DNA from: Maribacter sp.
GTDB lineage: Bacteria > Bacteroidota > Bacteroidia > Flavobacteriales > Flavobacteriaceae
NCBI GenBank assembly: GCA_011050675.1
Contig: DRFI01000029.1
Location: 154,808 to 218,807, forward strand
Direction: 5' to 3'
Length of the DNA: 64,000 nt
The stretch's first letter is position 1; every line of letters begins with the position of its first letter. The translations under genes were made by a program, and so were the position numbers. Below are positions 19,097-28,372 of this stretch, one piece after another. Below the pieces are notes generated by a model. That model was not told where the DNA came from and searched no databases. It saw nothing but the letters and a program-made list of their open reading frames with translations.

Positions 19097-20182
19097 CTAC
19101 TTATCTGTTTTTAAGATTTTTACAATTGTATCAATGTCAGCTTCTGTATTATAAAAATGAAAACTTAAACGTATACCATCACCTCGTTGGGCACAAAACA
19201 CATCATTGTCTTTCAATTTTTGAAAAGTTGCTTCATTAGCCTTAATATTGAAAATGGTACTGTGCCTTTTCCTTTCAACAACCTCATCCGACAAAAGTCC
19301 TAATTTTTGAAATTCACATTTCGCATACTCAGATAATTTGCGGTTATGTTCGGAAATTTTATCCATCCCTATTCTTTCGAAATAATCAATGGAAAATTTT
19401 AAACTACCGAAATTTAAAGATGATAGATGACCAGGCTCAAAACGTTTAGCGAACCTTACAGTATCCATTTTTTCCAAATCACCATCAGCAGCATTAAAGC
19501 CAATATTGTTAACTGAAAATTTATCTTTTATTTGATCTGAAAACAACATAAAACCGTTTCCATAACCTGCCAACAACCATTTGTAAGCACTACTACCTAA
19601 AACATCTATTCCTGAATTTTCAAAATCAAAAGTAGTACTGCCACAAAATTGTGTACCATCGGCTATGATAATTAAACTAGGATATTGTTTTTTCAATTCT
19701 TTTAAAAAATCAAGATCAATAGCAAACCCGTTAAGCCATTGCACTAGACTTAGTGCCAAGACATCAATATGCTTATTTTCAACCGCATCTTTAATTTGCT
19801 CTTCAATTGTAGCGGTCATTTGTAAATATTCGATTTCAAAATTTCTATTCTCAAAACCCCAATTAAGCGAGGGATAATCGTTTTCCAAAAGAAGTATTTT
19901 TTTCTTTTGATCCAACCCCTCCAACAAAACGTTAAGTCCGGTAGAGAAATTATTCACTAATGCTACGTTATTTCTTTTACAATTAAAGAACTTAGCTACT
20001 GTAGAACGAGTATCTGAAACCACCTTTAATGATTTCTCTCGCATATCGCTGCCATATATTAGAAAATCTAAATCGTGCTCCTGTCGCCAATCTAACAACG
20101 ATTCATACAACAAACCATATACCGCTGTATTAGCATATATTCCTTTTCTTAAAACGGGAAATTCCTTTCTAAATTTTTCCAT
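19097..20182 (-). CDS. Aminotransferase class V family protein
   Basis: This 361-residue fold-type I PLP enzyme is related to cysteine desulfurases, kynureninases and isopenicillin-N epimerase-like proteins. NTAVYG is at the N-terminus, FSTGLNVLL forms the phosphate cup, IIADGTQFCGS supplies the Asp (175) that pairs with the PLP ring nitrogen, and GSSAYKWLLAGYGNGF carries the probable PLP lysine (Lys201). The substrate is unknown. It lies 0.5 kb past egtBD on the opposite strand, so a C-S lyase role (EgtE-like) is possible but only inferred from position and class. Confidence 0.8.
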   Translation of the reverse strand: MEKFRKEFPVLRKGIYANTAVYGLLYESLLDWRQEHDLDFLIYGSDMREKSLKVVSDTRSTVAKFFNCKRNNVALVNNFSTGLNVLLEGLDQKKKILLLENDYPSLNWGFENRNFEIEYLQMTATIEEQIKDAVENKHIDVLALSLVQWLNGFAIDLDFLKELKKQYPSLIIIADGTQFCGSTTFDFENSGIDVLGSSAYKWLLAGYGNGFMLFSDQIKDKFSVNNIGFNAADGDLEKMDTVRFAKRFEPGHLSSLNFGSLKFSIDYFERIGMDKISEHNRKLSEYAKCEFQKLGLLSDEVVERKRHSTIFNIKANEATFQKLKDNDVFCAQRGDGIRLSFHFYNTEADIDTIVKILKTDK

Positions 20183-20236
20183 TAGTTATAGCGTATTGTA
20201 CAATTCCTGTATCTTTATACCAAAGATAAGAAGAGT

Positions 20237-20638
20237 ATGTTTTCTAAAAATAAAAACACCTCCAAATTAGATTTAGAACAGCATGAGCTATTAGAGAATG
20301 CTCAAAAAAGAGTTCGACAAAAGAAGCGCCTTTACACCCATTTTGTTGTCTTTTTAGTTGGCAGTGTGTTCTTGGTGCTCATTAATAAGATTTTAAAATA
20401 CGGACAAGAATACAACTGGTTCATTTGGGCCATTACCTTTTGGGCATTCTTGTTTGTACTTCACATTTTTAATGTATTCATCACCAATAAATTCATGGGG
20501 CAAGATTGGGAACGTTCTCAACGAGAAAAATTAGTACAGAAACAAAAGGAGCGTATTGCCGTAATAGAGAAGGAAATTGAACAGAAGCAAGAATTGCCAA
20601 CCCCTATTGAAATGGAACCTAAAAAAAAATTGCTTTGA
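20237..20638 (+). CDS. 2TM domain-containing membrane protein
   Basis: A 133-residue protein with a charged N-terminus (LEQHELLENAQKRVRQKK), two membrane helices (about 35-52 and 61-82) and a charged helical C-terminal tail. This is the 2TM family, common in Bacteroidota. Some members are fused to or lie near histidine kinases, but the function is unknown. It precedes folA with a 4-bp overlap, so the two are probably co-transcribed and translationally coupled. Confidence 0.8.
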   Translation: MFSKNKNTSKLDLEQHELLENAQKRVRQKKRLYTHFVVFLVGSVFLVLINKILKYGQEYNWFIWAITFWAFLFVLHIFNVFITNKFMGQDWERSQREKLVQKQKERIAVIEKEIEQKQELPTPIEMEPKKKLL

Positions 20639-21150
20639 GAACACTTATAATGATTGCTGCGGCAGCTGAAAATAATGCTTTAGGCAAAGACAATGATTTA
20701 CTTTGGCATTTGCCAGATGATTTTAAACGATTTAAAAAATTGACATCTGGACACAAAATTATTATGGGTAGAAAAACTTATGAAAGTTTCCCTAAGCCTC
20801 TACCAAATAGAACTCATATTATAATTACCAGAGATAAAAATTACATTGTAGAACATAAAGAATGTATAGTTGTTCATTCTTTAGATGAAGCTATTGATTT
20901 AGTTAAAGAAGAAATTGCATTTATTATTGGCGGAGGAGAAATCTACAAGCAAGGTGAAAAACAATCTGATAAAATTGAACTTACCCGCGTACATGCCACT
21001 TTTGAAGATGCCGATACATTCTTCCCAGAAATTGACGAAGAATACTGGATGCTGACTAAACAAGAGTTTCACCCAACAGATGAAAAACATAAGCTCTCTT
21101 TTACATATTTAACTTATGTAAAAAAAACAGACGCCCTTAAAAGTCTTTAA
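20635..21150 (+). CDS. folA: Dihydrofolate reductase
   Basis: The 171-residue enzyme reduces dihydrofolate with NADPH. Signatures are the N-terminal strand LIMIAAAAENNALG, the WHLPDDFKRFK block with the catalytic acid, GHKIIMGRKTYESFP, and IIGGGEIYKQ. I accept the TTG at 20635 as start. It restores the first beta strand, which the internal ATG at 20650 would cut away, and it overlaps the upstream stop codon as TTGA, suggesting translational coupling. It converges with murI and overlaps its 3' end by 14 bp. Its partner ThyA is encoded 5.6 kb upstream. Confidence 0.95.
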   Translation: MRTLIMIAAAAENNALGKDNDLLWHLPDDFKRFKKLTSGHKIIMGRKTYESFPKPLPNRTHIIITRDKNYIVEHKECIVVHSLDEAIDLVKEEIAFIIGGGEIYKQGEKQSDKIELTRVHATFEDADTFFPEIDEEYWMLTKQEFHPTDEKHKLSFTYLTYVKKTDALKSL

Positions 21151-21925
21151 ATGAAACATTAAAATTAGATATAGAGGAATTTAAAATAGTAGCAAGTACC
21201 TTTTCATCACCATTAGTATAAAATTGATGCTCGCCCAATTCTTCTTTACTGGTCAATAACTCATTTTTATCTAAAACCATTTTTGCTTGTCTAGCGACTG
21301 CCTGACCAGAATCTATTATAGTAACATGTTCTGGAAGCATCTTTTTCAACATAGGAATGAGATAGGGATAATGAGTGCAGCCTAAAACCAAATAATCCAT
21401 TCCTTTATCAAGCATTGGCATTATGTACTGCTCTAGAAGTTGATACAATTGCTCGCTTTCTAGATTACCATTTTCAATCATATCCACTAAACCAGTACCT
21501 CGTTGTTCTAATATAGTTATACCTGCGGCGTGATTTTTAGATGTGCTGTGAAACAAACTACTAGACAAGGTTCCTTTAGTTGCCAACACTCCTACTATTT
21601 TAGATTTGCTATTTATAGCAGCGGGTTTTATAGCAGGTTCTATTCCAATAAAAGGTACATTATAATTCGATCTTAAATAATCTATGGCATTAGTCGTTGC
21701 TGTATTGCAAGCAACGACTATTAATTTACAGCCTTGGCTTAATAAATATTCTGTATTCTTAATACTCAGCTCTAGAATTCGCTTTTCAGATTTTTCGCCA
21801 TAAGGTGCATTCTTACTATCCGCAAGATATATGCAACTCTCATACGGTAAAAGTTCTTGAATCTCACCCCAGATTGATGTACCTCCAATACCAGAATCAA
21901 AAATACCTATACGCCTATCATCCAT
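21137..21925 (-). CDS. murI: Glutamate racemase
   Basis: The 262-residue cytoplasmic enzyme supplies D-glutamate for peptidoglycan. IGIFDSGIGGTSI at the N-terminus and the two catalytic cysteines in VVACNTATT and LGCTHYPYL are intact, as is the NAPYGEKS block. It starts 1 bp after the PafA-type phosphatase stop codon, so the two form an operon. It converges on folA with a short 3' overlap. Confidence 0.97.
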   Translation of the reverse strand: MDDRRIGIFDSGIGGTSIWGEIQELLPYESCIYLADSKNAPYGEKSEKRILELSIKNTEYLLSQGCKLIVVACNTATTNAIDYLRSNYNVPFIGIEPAIKPAAINSKSKIVGVLATKGTLSSSLFHSTSKNHAAGITILEQRGTGLVDMIENGNLESEQLYQLLEQYIMPMLDKGMDYLVLGCTHYPYLIPMLKKMLPEHVTIIDSGQAVARQAKMVLDKNELLTSKEELGEHQFYTNGDEKVLATILNSSISNFNVSFKDF

Positions 21926-21926
21926 A

Positions 21927-23600
21927 TTACTCTAAAACCTCTATTATAGGTGTACCGGTAGTACCACTTGGATAAGAAATTCCTAAAAGGGCAGAAATTG
22001 TTGGAGCAATATCTGGAATTTCCGTACGATTAATCGTAGATCCGGGCTTAATTCCTTTACCATAAAATAACAAAGGTGCATGAGTATCATAAATTTGCGG
22101 TGAACCGTGTGTAGACCCTGTTGAATTATACGAGATAAAACCAGGCTTCAAAACTATAAGTACATCACCTGATCTCTTTTGATTATATCCATTTTGTAAA
22201 ATATATGGAATTCCTCTAGTATACTCATTGTTCCACATTTGATCAGCTGTATAGACCCTATCAACTCCATCATACCCTAAGTATTCTTGCGCTATCTCGG
22301 CTTGAACATCGGCTAAATTAAGATCTAAGTTTTTTACAATTTTATGATCTAAAAATAATTGATTATTAGAATAATTTTTAACTATATCCTCTGTTCCATA
22401 AGTGTATTTCAAAAACTCAGTAAGCCTTGCAGCATTTGCTTTATTATCTATATATCCTGCAGGTATTTTTTGATCTTTTAAATATGTAGGAACTTCAATA
22501 GCTGCATGATCTGCAGTCAAAAATAAAGTATACTCACCCTCACCTACATTTTTATCCAACGCTTTAAACAATCGCGCTAAATCTTCATCTAATCTTAGGT
22601 AAGTATCTTGAACCTCTTTTGAATTTACTCCGAACATATGACCTACATAATCGGTACTTGAAAAGCTAACCGTCAAAAAATCTGTAATTTGATCCTTCCC
22701 AAGACCTTCATTCTTTAAAGCCTCTATTGCAAAATCCGCAGTCAAAGAATTTCCGTAAGGTGTTGCCTTAATAATATTGAATGCCTTTGTCTTATCTAAA
22801 AGTTCTGCTGTGTTGTGAGGAAACGAAGTTGTTGTTTCATCCTTAAACTTACCCTCATATAAATTATTATCTGTTCCGCTCTCCTTGTAATCCTTAATAT
22901 CTCTAAGAGTGTTCCATTCCTTTTTATAAGATTGTGCTTTACCAGATGAGTTAAAATCATTTACCCATTTAGGAAGCTCGTTCATATAGTATGTACTTGT
23001 AATCCATTTACCTTCATCTGCACCATGGAACCAATATGCCGCATTAGCTGTATGACCACCAGGCAAAACCGCTCCCCTATCTTTCAATGCAACAGCAATA
23101 GTCTTTCCTTGCATTTGTGTACTTAAGCGTAACTCATCGGTTATCGTGGTAACACCCATTCTATGTGGAGACATTTTACCTGCATTTGACGTAGTACCTA
23201 CAGAAGTGTAAGCATCATCACCAGCACAATACACACTCGCATCTAAATTTTTGTCATACCAGTCATTTCCAATTATACCATGTGCCGACGGGGTCGCCCC
23301 AGTGAATACAGAAGTATGCCCAGGCGCAGTACTTGTTGGTGCGTAATTAAAGTGATTGTTTTTACAATTAAAACCTTCCTCAATAAGTCTTTTGAATCCG
23401 TCGTCACCAAAACCATCATAGAAGCGAGTTAAATAGTCATATCGCATTTGATCCACTATAATACCTACTACCAATTTTGGCTTCACCCTTAACAAGTCGT
23501 CACTTGAATTATCTTTGTTTTTCTTTTGGGCCGTTAATCCGTTAGCCATTAACAATACTCCAATAAACAATGAGGTAATAAAATATTTTTTCATTTTCAT
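21927..23600 (-). CDS. PafA-type alkaline phosphatase, secreted
   Basis: This 557-residue alkaline-phosphatase-superfamily enzyme has a signal peptide (about residues 1-24). The first zinc ligand lies in GIIVDQMRYD (Asp50) and the nucleophile is the Thr of YAPTSTAPGHT (Thr89). A KMSPHR segment matches the Lys/Arg pair that positions phosphate in PafA. Later ligands lie in FSSTDYVGHMFG, LTADHAA and DTHAPLLFYG. PafA enzymes are periplasmic, Ca2+/Zn2+-dependent and release phosphate from monoesters. It is transcribed with murI. It could favour diesters like other superfamily members, but the PafA-like residues argue for a monoesterase. Confidence 0.88.
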   Translation of the reverse strand: MKMKKYFITSLFIGVLLMANGLTAQKKNKDNSSDDLLRVKPKLVVGIIVDQMRYDYLTRFYDGFGDDGFKRLIEEGFNCKNNHFNYAPTSTAPGHTSVFTGATPSAHGIIGNDWYDKNLDASVYCAGDDAYTSVGTTSNAGKMSPHRMGVTTITDELRLSTQMQGKTIAVALKDRGAVLPGGHTANAAYWFHGADEGKWITSTYYMNELPKWVNDFNSSGKAQSYKKEWNTLRDIKDYKESGTDNNLYEGKFKDETTTSFPHNTAELLDKTKAFNIIKATPYGNSLTADFAIEALKNEGLGKDQITDFLTVSFSSTDYVGHMFGVNSKEVQDTYLRLDEDLARLFKALDKNVGEGEYTLFLTADHAAIEVPTYLKDQKIPAGYIDNKANAARLTEFLKYTYGTEDIVKNYSNNQLFLDHKIVKNLDLNLADVQAEIAQEYLGYDGVDRVYTADQMWNNEYTRGIPYILQNGYNQKRSGDVLIVLKPGFISYNSTGSTHGSPQIYDTHAPLLFYGKGIKPGSTINRTEIPDIAPTISALLGISYPSGTTGTPIIEVLE

Positions 23601-23712
23601 ACTTAATAAGATTGAAACACAAATGTAAATAATTTACCCCTTTAAAGATAAAACTCAGGTTAAATCAAGTCCTTTATTGTTATTTTTACAATAAGAAATC
23701 TATTTTTAACGA

Positions 23713-24450
23713 ATGAACTATTTAGCATCTGTAGGAAGCTATGCAATTATGATCCGCGAGGTTTTTAAAAAACCTACGAAATGGAGAATAATGAAATCCC
23801 TAATATTCAAGGAAATAGATGAGTTGATATTTAGCTCATTGGGTATTATTATATTTATTTCCTTTTTTATAGGTGCCGTTGTAGCGATACAAACTGCGCT
23901 TAACCTTACCAATCCCTTAATACCACGAAACCTAATTGGTTTTGCCACACGGCAGTCTGTTATACTAGAATTTGCACCTACATTCGTTTCCATTATTATG
24001 GCTGGTAAAGTAGGCTCTTATATAACATCGAGTATTGGCACAATGAGAGTTACTGAACAAATAGACGCCTTAGAAGTTATGGGCGTTAATTCTCTTAACT
24101 ATTTAGTATTTCCTAAAATAATTGCAATGCTTTTTTACCCATTTGCTATTGCAATTTCTATGTACGTTGGAATATTTGGCGGATGGATGGCAGGCGTGTT
24201 TGGAGGATTCTTAACCAGTGAAGATTTTATAACTGGACTACAATCTGATTTTGTTCCTTTTCATATTGCATATGCCTTTGTTAAAACCTTAATTTTTGCA
24301 TTCGTAATTGCAACGATACCATCTTTTCATGGTTTCTATATGCGTGGCGGAGCCTTAGAAGTAGGTAAAGCCAGTACAACAGCATTTGTTTGGACGAGTG
24401 TTGCAATCATCATACTCAATTATATTTTAACCCAACTTTTATTAGGATAA
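23713..24450 (+). CDS. mlaE: MlaE-type ABC transporter permease
   Basis: The 245-residue inner-membrane permease belongs to the MlaE/YrbE family, which moves phospholipids between the membranes with an ATPase and an MCE-domain protein. Diagnostic blocks are FFIGAVVAIQTAL, ARQSVILEFAPT (as ATRQSVILEFAPT), MAGKVGSYITSSIGTMRVTEQIDALEVMGVN and a C-terminal AFVWTSVAIIILNYILTQLL. Its stop codon overlaps the ATPase start (TAATG). No MlaD/MCE gene follows here, so the substrate-binding partner must be encoded elsewhere. It is divergent from the phosphatase gene. Confidence 0.92.
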   Translation: MNYLASVGSYAIMIREVFKKPTKWRIMKSLIFKEIDELIFSSLGIIIFISFFIGAVVAIQTALNLTNPLIPRNLIGFATRQSVILEFAPTFVSIIMAGKVGSYITSSIGTMRVTEQIDALEVMGVNSLNYLVFPKIIAMLFYPFAIAISMYVGIFGGWMAGVFGGFLTSEDFITGLQSDFVPFHIAYAFVKTLIFAFVIATIPSFHGFYMRGGALEVGKASTTAFVWTSVAIIILNYILTQLLLG

Positions 24451-25217
24451 TGATAGACGTACGAGACATACATAAATCTTTTGGCGATGCTCATATCCTT
24501 AAAGGTGTTACTACTACTTTTGAAAAAGGAAAAACCAATTTAATTATTGGACAAAGTGGCTCTGGGAAAACAGTTTTTCTAAAATGTCTATTAGGTCTTT
24601 TTGTCCCTGAAGAGGGAGGTATAGCTTATGACGGAAAATTATATTCTGATCATACCGATGATGAAAAACGTGAATTAAGACAGGAGATGGGGATGGTCTT
24701 TCAAGGCAGTGCCCTTTTTGATAGTATGACGGTTGAAGGTAATGTAATGTTCCCTTTAGAAATGTTCACCAATCAGTCGAAATCAGAAATGAAAGACAGA
24801 GTTGATGCTGTTTTAAAGAGAGTAAACCTTATAGATGCCCATCATAAATTTCCTTCTGAGATTTCTGGAGGTATGCAAAAACGTGTTGCTATTGCACGCG
24901 CAATTGTAATGAATCCAAAATACCTTTTTTGTGATGAACCAAATTCTGGTCTTGATCCAAAAACGGCTATTCTTATAGATGACCTCATCAAAGAAATTAC
25001 AGAAGAGTACAATATTACAACAGTCATAAATACACATGACATGAACTCTGTAATGCAAATTGGAGAAAAAATTATTTTTCTTAAAGATGGGTTACTAGAA
25101 TGGGAAGGAACCAAAAACGAAATTTTCAAAACCGAAAATGAAGCGGTAACTAATTTTGTGTACTCATCTGACCTGTTTAAAAAAGTGAGACAAATGTATA
25201 TTCAAGAACAAAACTAA
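24450..25217 (+). CDS. mlaF: MlaF-type ABC transporter ATP-binding protein
   Basis: The 255-residue ATPase partners the MlaE-like permease. It has Walker A GQSGSGKT, the MGMVFQGSALFDSMTV Q-loop typical of MlaF, the signature SGGMQKRVAIARA, Walker B YLFCDEP and the switch NTHDM. The ATG at 24450 overlaps the permease stop codon (TAATG) and begins MIDVRDIHKSFG, the natural first strand. A longer frame upstream is an artefact. The 3' end overlaps the converging DUF389 gene by 4 bp. Confidence 0.95.
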   Translation: MIDVRDIHKSFGDAHILKGVTTTFEKGKTNLIIGQSGSGKTVFLKCLLGLFVPEEGGIAYDGKLYSDHTDDEKRELRQEMGMVFQGSALFDSMTVEGNVMFPLEMFTNQSKSEMKDRVDAVLKRVNLIDAHHKFPSEISGGMQKRVAIARAIVMNPKYLFCDEPNSGLDPKTAILIDDLIKEITEEYNITTVINTHDMNSVMQIGEKIIFLKDGLLEWEGTKNEIFKTENEAVTNFVYSSDLFKKVRQMYIQEQN

Positions 25218-26683
25218 TCTTTAGGCATTTCCTTTATTTGAATATTCTTATTGTTCAACCTAAGACGCAACCAATCTTGCAGTTTGTTCATATCCTTAAC
25301 CGTTTCTGCTCTTTTCGCTTCCTTTTTCCAAGTCACCTCAAATAAAGGTATACTATCAGTTTTAGTGAAATCTGTTGAAATTAAATACGCATAACCTATG
25401 CGATCCAAATTCTCATAATTTGTTTTTGCCTCAAGACTAATCTCCTTAAAAGGAATCTGATTGGATGATATCATATTTAAACGGACCAGTTCATTTTCTA
25501 AAATTTGAATCTTTTCATCTTTACTGGTCAGAATACTTTTCTGGGACTCATATAGTTCATTAACATATTTAAGCTCGTTTGCTTCGTCACTTTTAGAACC
25601 TTGAACAACGGCAAGCTCAGTACCTTCTAGTTGTTTAAATTCTGCCATTTGAGTTCGCCAAGTAGCAATTACATTATCAGGTATACCCTCATTACCCATA
25701 AAAAATAATTCAATCTTAGAATTACCATCATCATTATAAATGACTTCACTAAAATCTTTTAAAAATTTACCTTCTCCAGAAAATTGGTAAGGCACTATTT
25801 TTTCAGTAATAAAAGTTTCAGCATCTCTAGTAAACAATGATTTCTTAAAAACATTATAAAAAGTAAAACCAGCTGGTATCATAACTAAAATAGCCAATAG
25901 GGAAGCCAATCTTCCTATCAATTTTCTTCTTTGCGAATTCACATAGCGAACCATGGGGAAACGTAAAAGTTTAATAACTAAAAATGTTGCTAGAGCAATA
26001 AAAATAGTATTGATAATGAACAGGTACATTGCCCCTGTTGCATAAGACCAGTTACCAATTGCCAAACCGAAACCTACAGTACATAAAGGCGGCATTAATG
26101 CGGTTGCAATCGCCACCCCAAAAATAACACTAGCTATAGTACCTTTTTTAGCACGAGCAATTACTAATGCCAAACCACCAAAAAATGCTATTAAAACATC
26201 TCTAATATCGGGCTCTGTTCTTGCTAGAAGCTCAGAAGACTCATCTCTAAGTGGGAAAAAACGATAGAATAAATACGCGGTTATAACACTTAGAACCACC
26301 ATTACGGCAAAATTCTTCAATGACCTTTTTAACGTATCAATATCATTAATTGCCACAGACATACCTATACCTAAAATAGGACCCATAAGTGGAGAAATTA
26401 ACATAGCACCAATAACAACTGCTGTAGAATTGGCATTAAGACCTATAGATGCAATAAAAATAGAACAAATCAAAATCCAAGAAGTATGTCCCTTAAAAGG
26501 AATATCAGCAATGATAGCTTCTTTAGTCGCTTGCTGATCTGTATTGGTTCTAATATCCAATAACTCAGATAGAAACTTTTTAACACTACCTAAAAGCCCT
26601 TGTAAATCTTCTTTTACTTCTTTACCACCATTACTTTCGTTACTATTCGGGGTAATATTATCTTGATTAAGATTGTTTTCCAT
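25214..26683 (-). CDS. DUF389 (TIGR00341-type) membrane protein
   Basis: After a ~60-residue soluble N-terminus there are six or so membrane helices (about 65-285) with the DUF389 blocks NSTAVVIGAMLISPLMGPILGIG and IARAKKGTIASVIFGVAIATALMPPLC (given in part as ATALMPPLC). A C-terminal ~200-residue soluble region with a coiled-coil segment (YESQKSILTSKDEKIQILE) follows. The function of DUF389 proteins is unknown. It is the last gene of a five-gene minus-strand operon, 2 bp after manC. Confidence 0.85.
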   Translation of the reverse strand: MENNLNQDNITPNSNESNGGKEVKEDLQGLLGSVKKFLSELLDIRTNTDQQATKEAIIADIPFKGHTSWILICSIFIASIGLNANSTAVVIGAMLISPLMGPILGIGMSVAINDIDTLKRSLKNFAVMVVLSVITAYLFYRFFPLRDESSELLARTEPDIRDVLIAFFGGLALVIARAKKGTIASVIFGVAIATALMPPLCTVGFGLAIGNWSYATGAMYLFIINTIFIALATFLVIKLLRFPMVRYVNSQRRKLIGRLASLLAILVMIPAGFTFYNVFKKSLFTRDAETFITEKIVPYQFSGEGKFLKDFSEVIYNDDGNSKIELFFMGNEGIPDNVIATWRTQMAEFKQLEGTELAVVQGSKSDEANELKYVNELYESQKSILTSKDEKIQILENELVRLNMISSNQIPFKEISLEAKTNYENLDRIGYAYLISTDFTKTDSIPLFEVTWKKEAKRAETVKDMNKLQDWLRLRLNNKNIQIKEMPKD

Positions 26684-26685
26684 AC

Positions 26686-27765
26686 TTAAGCGAATTCATC
26701 ACCAAAGGTGTCCTTTACCTTATTTAAAACTTGTTTTATATCCTGCTCTTTTGACTTAGGGTAGATCAAAAGCACTTCATCTTTATCAACAATGATATAG
26801 TCTTTAAGACCATCTACAACAACAACTTTACCAGCCTTAGATCGAATCATGTTACCACTTGCGTCTTCTGCCAAAACCTTGGCATTTACTATGGCATTAT
26901 CATCTTTGTCTTTATCTAGCTTATCATATAAAGAACCCCACGTACCTAAATCATTCCAATCAAAGGTTGCTTCCTTTACATAAATCGATTCTGAATTTTC
27001 TAAAATAGCATAATCGATGGAAATATTTTCAGCTTTAGGATAGTTCTCTGATATAAATTTCCTTTCATCATCTGTATTATAACACACTAAACCATCTCTG
27101 AATAATGCATATTGTTTAGGCTGAAAATTCTGGAATGCATTTACAATGGTTTTTGCACTCCACATAAATATACCTGCGTTCCACAGAAAATTACCTTGAG
27201 CTAAAAAATCTTTAGCCGTTTCATAATCGGGTTTCTCTCTAAATTGATTTACCTTTTTAAGCTGGGCTTTATCTGTCTTATTGTATTCTATGTAACCAAA
27301 ACCAGTGTTTGGAAAAGAAGGTTTAATACCTAACGTACAAAGAACATCTTCAGTTTCACACTTTTTAAAACACGCCGTAACATCTTTTGCGAATGCTTCT
27401 TCATCCTCTATCCAATGATCACTAGGGGCAACTATCATTACGGCATCGTCGTTCATTTTACGAATCTTCATCGCAGCATATAAAATACATGGCGCAGTAT
27501 TTCTCATAGCCGGCTCAAGAACTATTTGCTCTTGCTTTACCATTGGAAGTTGCTCTAATACTAAATCGTTATAGCGTTCATTGGTAAGAATCAAAATATT
27601 CTCAGCAGGTACAAACTTATTTAATCTCTGAAATGTTTTTTGAATAAGTGTAGTGCCCGTACCCAACATATCATGAAACTGCTTAGGGTTTTCACTTGTG
27701 CTTATAGGCCAGAATCTAGATCCTACTCCTCCTGCCATTAAAACGGCATAATAATTTTTATTCAT
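26686..27765 (-). CDS. manC: Mannose-1-phosphate guanylyltransferase
   Basis: The 359-residue nucleotidyltransferase makes GDP-mannose from mannose-1-phosphate and GTP. The signature loop AGGVGSRFWPISTSENPKQF is intact, as are APSDHW, NTGFGYIEY and FREKPD. The C-terminal isomerase domain of bifunctional enzymes is absent, so it is the short monofunctional form. GDP-mannose would feed cell-surface glycans. It sits 1 bp after the SprT-like gene, in an operon with mixed functions. Confidence 0.93.
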   Translation of the reverse strand: MNKNYYAVLMAGGVGSRFWPISTSENPKQFHDMLGTGTTLIQKTFQRLNKFVPAENILILTNERYNDLVLEQLPMVKQEQIVLEPAMRNTAPCILYAAMKIRKMNDDAVMIVAPSDHWIEDEEAFAKDVTACFKKCETEDVLCTLGIKPSFPNTGFGYIEYNKTDKAQLKKVNQFREKPDYETAKDFLAQGNFLWNAGIFMWSAKTIVNAFQNFQPKQYALFRDGLVCYNTDDERKFISENYPKAENISIDYAILENSESIYVKEATFDWNDLGTWGSLYDKLDKDKDDNAIVNAKVLAEDASGNMIRSKAGKVVVVDGLKDYIIVDKDEVLLIYPKSKEQDIKQVLNKVKDTFGDEFA

Positions 27766-27766
27766 G

Positions 27767-28369
27767 TCAGCTTTTGATTAATTCTACTTCAGCATTGGGT
27801 TGAAACAAAAACATTCTTCCTGTAGATATTTCTACACACTCATAGCGCTTCGTACGTTTATTACCTTTCTTAAATAATTTACCATTATGAATGCGAAAAA
27901 CACACCCAATTGGTAATTCGTAAACGTAAATTTTATCCGATTGTTGTTCATCGAATTGTTTTAAAGCAATAGCTAACTGGGCATCTGTACCACTGCTAGC
28001 TTTAGGGTTTTTAAAATGCCTAGCCAATAATGGTAAAAGTTGTGAAGGAAATATTTCTGGACGTATGAACGGAAGCATTAAATGCTGAAATGTCTTTTTC
28101 CACTCTATACCGTGGGGTTTTATATTACGACCATACTTCTCAAATGCTACTAAATGAGCAATCTCATGTATTAAGGTCATTAAAAATCGATATTTGTTTA
28201 ATGATGCGTTAACCGTAATTTGATGATTGCCATCTTTACGTCTTCTATAATCACCATGCCGAGTTACGCGCTCATTCACAATTTTTAAATGAACCTGAGT
28301 ACCTTTAATTAATTCAAAACAAGGGCTAACTGCCAACTCTGGTAAGTATTTAGCTAATGTCTGTTGCAT
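27767..28369 (-). CDS. SprT-like zinc metalloprotease domain protein
   Basis: The 200-residue protein carries the SprT HExxH motif in LIHEIAHLVAFEKYG (His68, Glu69, His72), with a further His in PHGIEWKKTF (His86). The C-terminal region has basic strands (KGNKRTKRYECVEI) where related proteins carry a zinc ribbon, but the four cysteines are not seen. SprT/Spartan relatives in eukaryotes act on DNA-protein crosslinks; the bacterial role is uncertain. It lies 3 bp after the SDR gene and 1 bp before manC. Confidence 0.85.
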   Translation of the reverse strand: MQQTLAKYLPELAVSPCFELIKGTQVHLKIVNERVTRHGDYRRRKDGNHQITVNASLNKYRFLMTLIHEIAHLVAFEKYGRNIKPHGIEWKKTFQHLMLPFIRPEIFPSQLLPLLARHFKNPKASSGTDAQLAIALKQFDEQQSDKIYVYELPIGCVFRIHNGKLFKKGNKRTKRYECVEISTGRMFLFQPNAEVELIKS

Positions 28370-28372
28370 TTT

